Origin: Moesziomyces globuligerus
Lineage: Eukaryota; Basidiomycota; Ustilaginomycetes; Ustilaginales; Ustilaginaceae
DNA: 64,000 bases
Assembly: GCA_030849465.1 (NCBI GenBank)
Contig: JARVLF010000010.1
Coordinates: 372,001 to 436,000 of the forward strand
Direction: 5' to 3'
The first letter of the stretch is position 1. Each line of letters starts with the position of its first letter. The notes under the pieces were generated by a model. That model made no database searches and had not been told where the DNA came from. It was given only the letters and a program-made list of their open reading frames with translations. Shown piece by piece: positions 58,821-64,000 of this stretch. The translations under genes and the position numbers were made by a program.

Positions 58821-61800
58821 TGCACTGCCGAGAAAGGGTGCAGCGAGAGCGCAGCACAGGGCAAGCGAAGAAAATCGAAATCGCAAAATGCGCATGCAGC
58901 GGTGGGCCAGCGGCCAGGCAGCCGTGACTGAGCCCAGCCGGATCACTGCCGTGGCTCAGCAGCCCTGGATGGCAAGCCTTCGTCGCGGATTCGTCGCAGG
59001 CTGCCCTGGTGGTGCCCTTGTCAGTGCCTCGAAGTCACTTGGTGCTCACTTCATTTCACTAAGCAGCCCAGGATGCTCTTGAGGTCCTTCGCGCAGTGGA
59101 AGGAGGCTATGGTCGCGGAGTCGCTTTGTCGAGCTCTGTCGAGTTGCGTGAATACTGACGGCTTGCTTGCCTCGTGCGCAGGGCGAAAATCTCCGTCTCT
59201 CCCTGCACAGAGCCAGTTGAAAATCGGCGTCGATGACATCGCGCTTTCGAGGGCGTGAGCAGCCTTGGCCGCGAGTGCAGAGGCCACGCAACGCGGACCG
59301 CGCGCTACTGTATACACGACACGCAGCCTCCATCAACTATCAGTCCACAGCTGCCTCTCTGGCCTCGATGCAGCGCGCAAGTTGACCCTGCCAGCTCCCT
59401 CTGCCATACGAGCATCCGTATGGCAAAATTGCCCTTGACTTCATCGTGTGAACCGCGGCGTGTACGTATCTATGTGACATCGACTGTCGAGCTGGCACGC
59501 GGAGCGAGAGAGGGCGAGAGTGATCGCGTAGGAGGCTGTTCTTCATCGCCTTGTTGGCCTCTCGGCCTAACACTACATTGCTCCCTTTTGTTCTAGGGCT
59601 TCTTTGTGGACGTTTCGATGAATGACTGCTGCTAGCCTGCCGATAGATGCTGCAGTAGATCTCGCCTTCAGACCGGATCTCGCAAACGACTTTTGGGAGG
59701 GTTGTGTTCTCAATCAGTTACCCCAGTGCAGGGTTGCAGGCCGTCCACCGGGAACCCTGCCGAGCCTCCAACCGCGTCAATCAGAAGTGGGAAAGGTCCA
59801 AAGAAATGAGGCAGCGAAAATCCACGCCCAAATCGACACCAACCGGTCGGATCGGCGATCATTTCCTTGTGGCGGCAAGGATCGGCAAGATGGAGCTGCG
59901 AGGCGGCTTGCACGTCAAGACCCTGACCCCTTGCATGGAACACGCTGCAACGAGGCCGCCCCATGACGGCTCGGGATCGACCAAGCGCTCGGAGGATGCC
60001 TTCATGGGCTCCTGGCACGCGCTGCCGAAGCAGTTAGGGCTTCTCCTCAGTCCTTTCGCCCGAAGCGCAGCAAGGTGGGCACGATACGAGGTGCTAGGTC
60101 CTGATCGGCGTGGTGCAGCTCGACGGCCTCAGCACCGTCTCATGCGCATGGTCGTCTGCTTGCCGGTCCCGTGCTAGCTGCGTATCCAGCCAAGTGCTGT
60201 AGGAAAGAGAGCAGCAGGGCTGATCGAGAGGGCAGACGAAGGTACAGACGTGTGGAGTCTAGGGCAGAGCTGGGAAGGGAGCATTTGGCTGCGAGCTGAA
60301 ATCCCGGACTGCCACATGCCTACTGCATTCTGAAACTGCGACGCAAGCGCGGTTGCAGAGCCCCGAGCTGTCACACCGACTCGATTTGCTGCTCCGCCGC
60401 TCGCACCGAAGCACCGCCAGCCGGCGTTCCCACGGACACATGCTGTCCGAGCCTGGGTCTGCGCACCGCCCGGTACAGATGGTCGCGAATCACGGCCCAC
60501 TGCACGTCGCGAGGCTCGCTCGTCAAGAAAGTCGTCAACTCGACAGCTCGCGCACACGCACAGGACCGTTACACCGCAGGCCCAGCCGTTCTCTTGCTCC
60601 TTTTTCCGCCCGGCTGACAACTCGCTTGGCTGTCGATCACAGCAGGCGGCAGTGAAGCATCATGCCATAGCGATGAGCTGCAGCATAACAATGTAGATGC
60701 GACCACGTCGGACTGGCCCTCGGACGATCGACCCGGCGCCTCGCTCCAGGCGGTGCCAGGCGGTGAAAGCAACGCTCTGCATGGTGTCCTAGCTCGATGG
60801 GACCCACGGCGAGCGCCTACCGTGCGAAAGGGAACAGGTCGCCCGCGCATGGAGGCTCATACGCCCATTGAAACGTAGCATGCTGGCGCTCGAGGCGACG
60901 ATGAGCCGCTATGAGGAACGATCGACATGATGCGCGCCGGCGTTGAAATGCAGGTGACGCCGAAGGCCGAGTTGGACGGGCCTCTGCCATGGCGCCTGAG
61001 CACGCGCGGGGTCCGAGCTGTGACGCGTCCGAGGTGCTGCTTGCTCCGAGACCCTTTCCACTTTTTTGGGCGCCTGCTATAACCTGTAGTGACGCTGCGC
61101 TGGGTCCAACCTTTGTGGTTGCTGGCCACCTTGTCAAGGTCTTTCAGCCACCGACGCACGAATACGTCGGCGGCAGCACGGTCTCATAGGCGATACCCAG
61201 CAGCACCGGTCTTGGATCCGGCAAGAATGAGAGGTCCGATCGGAGCGCTAGGTCTTGGTGACCCCACCTTTTCACCGCTTTCCGCTCGGACTGCCCTGCA
61301 GCTCGACGCGAAGCTCGCCGGGCGACAGCCAGCGCCCGACATGACGCCGTCGACTGGATCCACTCCGTCCGGCATCGTACAGCTGTTCCTCATCCCCCGC
61401 TGAGCGCTGAGCGCCAACTTGACCGGCCCGAGGTGTGCAAAGCCAGCCTGCTTGCACCCTCGCGTGGATGCTGTTCGCAGAGAGCTCGAGCGATTGACTA
61501 GTTGGGGAGCTGGACCAAAGGGGCAGGGAGACGATACGCTTGAGCGATGTGCAGAGCCGAAGCGCCCAAACGGAATTTTCGAGGCGGCCTCACGCCGCAA
61601 TTCGTGCAGCTCGGCTCGGGGCTCGTGAGCGTGGCGAGCGACAGCCTGGCTCTGTGCCTGCCTGCCAATTCAGGACTGGTTTGCTCGGGAATGAGGCGAG
61701 CTCGCGCATACGTGCCTCACAGGCGAAGGGTGTGGCCTTGTGGCGGGCAAGGGCGTGGAAAGAAAAAAGAGGCAGCCTCCCGCGCTGAGCACGCTGAGAC

Positions 61801-62389
61801 CAACACGTTTGGCTCAAGCTCGGCTCTCCCACTCGCTGCTGCTGCGTGCCTGTCCGTGCTGCGATGTGCCTCGGCCTAGCCGACAGGAGACGAGGGTGCG
61901 AATGCATGCCTCTCCGATGCATCAGCTGTGCGCCGCCTGCCTCTGGTATGTTGGTGAGTCGCGAGCATATGCAGCGTGCACTCGCTCGCTCGGTCAGTCG
62001 GTCGGTCAGCCCGCTGCACACCTGTCGGAGCATGTCCGAACCACGCCTAGCCATCTCGCTCTCTGTCTGCCTTGCTCTCTTGTTCCTCCGCCATCGCGAC
62101 CCGGAGCCTCCGTTCTGCACTGAGCTGCCGCTCGTCGAAGCCTCGGACGTGCCGCTCTTCGCTCTTGAGATCCTGCTCGCCGTCGATCTTTGCAGCTGGC
62201 CGACATCCCGCCACGCCTCGTCCGCTGCATCGATCCACCCTTTGCTTGCTGGACTCGCTCTTGGCCGCCAGCGTCATACAGCCCTCGCCTCTCCACGCAG
62301 CCTGGTCCCACAATTGGCGTTCTAGCCTCCTCGTAGCCTCGCCTCGTCTCGGCTCGCCTCCCAGCGAGCATCTCTCCATCCCGTCTCGC

Positions 62390-62560
62390 GTCGTCGCCAC
62401 CTTTGTTCTCAACCATCGTCTTCCCTTCCCTTCCCTCCTCTCTACCATCCAACTCACTTCCCTCCCCTCCCTGCTTCCACTTTCCCCCTTCTCTTCCCCT
62501 GATCCAACTCAATCACGCTCTCTACACAGCTCGACAAGCTCGTCTCTCTTTCCAACGATC
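62390..62560 (+). promoter_or_regulatory. Pyrimidine-rich core promoter/leader region
   Basis: The plus strand is dominated by C and T (CTTCCCTTCCCTTCCCTCCT, then CCCTCCCCTCCCTGCTTCC). CT-rich blocks before transcription starts are common in highly expressed filamentous-fungal genes. It lies 230-400 bases upstream of the ATG at 62788. Confidence 0.4.
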
Positions 62561-62787
62561 CACCACTTGGAGCTCTCGCATCTCTCAGATCGAAGCAGCT
62601 TTCTGGCCTCGTATCAACTGTCTTTTCTCACGTACCTCCTTCCCTCCGATCTCCATACGCTTTCTCGGCTTCGCCCATCCTAGGACCAGTCACTCGAAGC
62701 AGCCCGTCGCGTCCCAATCGACATCCGAACGTATCGATCCTGCCGTGACCGAAAGCTTGCTCTGGAACCCTACAAACCCCGACCACA

Positions 62788-64000
62788 ATGCGCTCTTCAC
62801 ACGCCATCAAGATGGCGGCTGTCGCGCTGCCCACCGCGCTCCTCGCCTCCACCGCACTCGCTGCATCAGACTCGTGTATCAGCCTAAAGGGTAGTTCCAT
62901 GTGCCCCTCCTTCCAGAACAACTTTGTGCGACCCAGCAACCTCTCCACCGAGTTCAGCTTCTTCAACACGGTCACAGACGTCGCTTCCTTCGACTCCCTC
63001 TTCCACTACTACCTCACTTCGTAAGTTGGCACATCAGCCTCTCAAACCTGCATCCAGGACGAAAGGCACTAACCGCATTCCTTCATCTTCGACACAGGCA
63101 AAATGGCTACTACAACGACAAGATCCAGGACGGCCTTGGATGCAACACCACCCTTGCCCAGAACGTCACCGTCCAGTGGCAGCAGACCGTCTTCTGCTCG
63201 CAATTCTCCGAGGCCTCGTTTCAGGCCGGCTGCACCGCCGAGGTGCCCCCCACCCTCGTCTGCCAGGAAACCTGCAACCAGTTTGCCTCGTCCGAGGAAG
63301 ACATCGTCGACAACACCGCCTACTGCCGCTCCACCGACGAGCTCAACCCTTTCCAGCGTAGCGTCCGCACCGACACGCTCTCCAACGACTACTACACCTG
63401 CACCGACTACAGCTCCCTCGCCACCACCAACGTCAACTCGTGCGCCACCGGTATCGAGAACGAAGGCAGCTGCGGTTTCGGATACTCGATCGACCAGCTT
63501 TGCGCCTTCTGCGACCCCGCAGGCGGCCTCACCCCGCCCCCGTGCTGCACCGAGTCGCGCACCGACCTCTCCAAGTGCGCCCAGTGGGGACACCCGCTCG
63601 CCGCCACCATTCGCCCCACCACCACCGTCGCCACCGGCGTGCCCGGTGCTGCTCAGTCCACCGCCGCTGGCGCTTCGTCCGCGGCTAACTCTGCTACCGT
63701 GACCGGCGCTGCCGCCTCGGCCTCTGCCACTGCTGCTGCCAACGGTGGCTCGTCGCGCTCTAGCGGCGCTGGCGCCTCGGCCACTGGTACCAGCGGTGCT
63801 GCCAACATGGCTCCCGAGGGCCAGCAGATTGTCAGCGCCAACGATCAGGTCTTCAGCAAGGGCGAGCTGGCTGGTATCGTTGTCGGCTGCTGCGTCGGCG
63901 CCGCGCTCCTGGGTGCGCTGCTCGCGCTCCTCTGCTTCCGCAGACGCGGCGAGAAGGGCGACACGGAGAAGAACACCATCTACGGCGACGCGGCCAACGA
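62788..64000 (+). CDS. Secreted Cys-rich, single-pass membrane protein (C-terminus beyond window)
   Basis: Two exons are visible, 62788-63020 and 63099 to the window edge, about 378 residues. The 78-base intron (GTAAGT, CACTAAC branch, CAG) restores the frame as YYLTSQNGYYNDKIQDG. A signal peptide (MAAVALPTALLASTALAA) precedes an ectodomain with 16 cysteines (SDSCISLKGSSMCPSFQ, VFCSQF, LVCQETCNQF, GGLTPPPCCTESR) and N-glycosylation sites (NLS, NTT, NVT). An Ala/Ser/Thr-rich stalk follows, then a transmembrane segment (ELAGIVVGCCVGAALLGALL) with a basic stop-transfer CFRRRGEKGD. The layout is that of a fungal cell-surface sensor or adhesin. Some basidiomycete proteins of this shape carry a cytoplasmic SH3 domain, but that part is outside the window. 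Ligand and role are unknown. Confidence 0.85.

Larger units (their letters stand above)
57873..62787. other. Long gene-poor region between UBP15 and the membrane protein gene
   Basis: About 4.9 kb separates two divergent starts. No frame shows protein-family character. It holds a TGGC microsatellite (58783-58820) and, in the last 450 bases, a strongly pyrimidine-rich plus strand that probably marks the transcription start region of the gene at 62788. A non-coding transcript or large regulatory region is possible. Confidence 0.5.

Noticed and set aside
57921..58946. 341-codon minus-strand frame with QPAS repeats
   Set aside because: The repeat is the translated TGGC microsatellite. The rest is Ser/Pro/Arg-rich with no start context or domain, and it lies in the UBP15 upstream region.
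59535..59585. Short similarity to the 5' end of U2 snRNA (CTCTCGGCCTAACACTACA)
   Set aside because: Only about ten bases agree with the U2 start, the order of the matching words is wrong and no branch-recognition sequence follows.
1..64000. tRNA, rRNA, transposon and CRISPR signals
   Set aside because: Scanning by eye found no convincing tRNA A/B box pairs, no terminal repeats with transposase or reverse transcriptase motifs and no regularly spaced repeats of CRISPR type. A dedicated tRNA and repeat search was not possible here.

Overview
The window is nuclear DNA of a basidiomycete fungus, most likely a smut or a related Ustilaginomycotina yeast. Four points support this. Genes are GC-rich, closely packed and lie on both strands. 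Introns are few and short (67-182 bases), with GTAAGT/GTAAGA-type donors and CTRAY-like branch sites. The gene content is fungal: a microbial-type opsin, a Dur3 urea transporter, RNA polymerase I subunit A190, ataxin-2/Pbp1, Miro/Gem1 and a USP7-type ubiquitin protease. There are no bacterial operon signatures, transposases, rRNA genes, convincing tRNA genes or CRISPR arrays. The species assignment is inference; no similarity search was run.

Layout. At 1-1082 (-) the N-terminal part of an unrecognised conserved-looking protein enters from the left edge. 2178-7427 (+) is a 1749-residue ankyrin/RCC1/double-BTB protein of the IBtk/Btb3 type. 7947-8753 (+) is an orphan gene behind a cluster of TGCGGAA repeats. 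9104-10296 (-) is a proton-pump-like opsin with one intron, followed by about 3 kb without a convincing gene. 13346-14234 (-) is a two-exon gene with a Zn2Cys6-like cysteine array. 14832-20222 (-) is RPA190, and 20955-23111 (+) is a large orphan divergent from it. 23267-25405 (-) is a FAD/NAD(P)-binding monooxygenase-like protein, divergent from DUR3 (27127-29406, +, three exons).

29570-31132 (-) is an Och1-like glycosyltransferase. 32101-34836 (-) is an RNF10/Mag2-like RING E3. 35588-36146 (+) is the C-terminal half of a type II haloacid dehalogenase, apparently broken. 36195-37364/37562 (-) is AGX1. 39703-40681 (+) is a TRAP-alpha-like ER protein with three exons. 41332-44706 (+) is an adenylation-carrier-reductase (NRPS-like) enzyme. 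45221-48367 (-) is PBP1, 49280-51535 (-) is GEM1 and 54519-57872 (-) is UBP15. After a gene-poor 4.9 kb, a secreted Cys-rich, single-pass membrane protein (62788 onwards, +) runs off the right edge.

These are mostly independent housekeeping genes, not one pathway. Themes that recur are protein quality control and ubiquitin (double-BTB protein, RNF10-like E3, UBP15, TRAP-alpha), RNA biology (RPA190, PBP1), nitrogen and glyoxylate metabolism (DUR3, AGX1) and environment or surface functions (opsin, Och1-like enzyme, Cys-rich membrane protein). The least explained parts are the Zn2Cys6-like gene, the stand-alone NRPS-like reductase, the two orphan genes, the truncated dehalogenase and the surface protein at the right edge. 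I saw no gene cluster that clearly forms a new multi-gene system.
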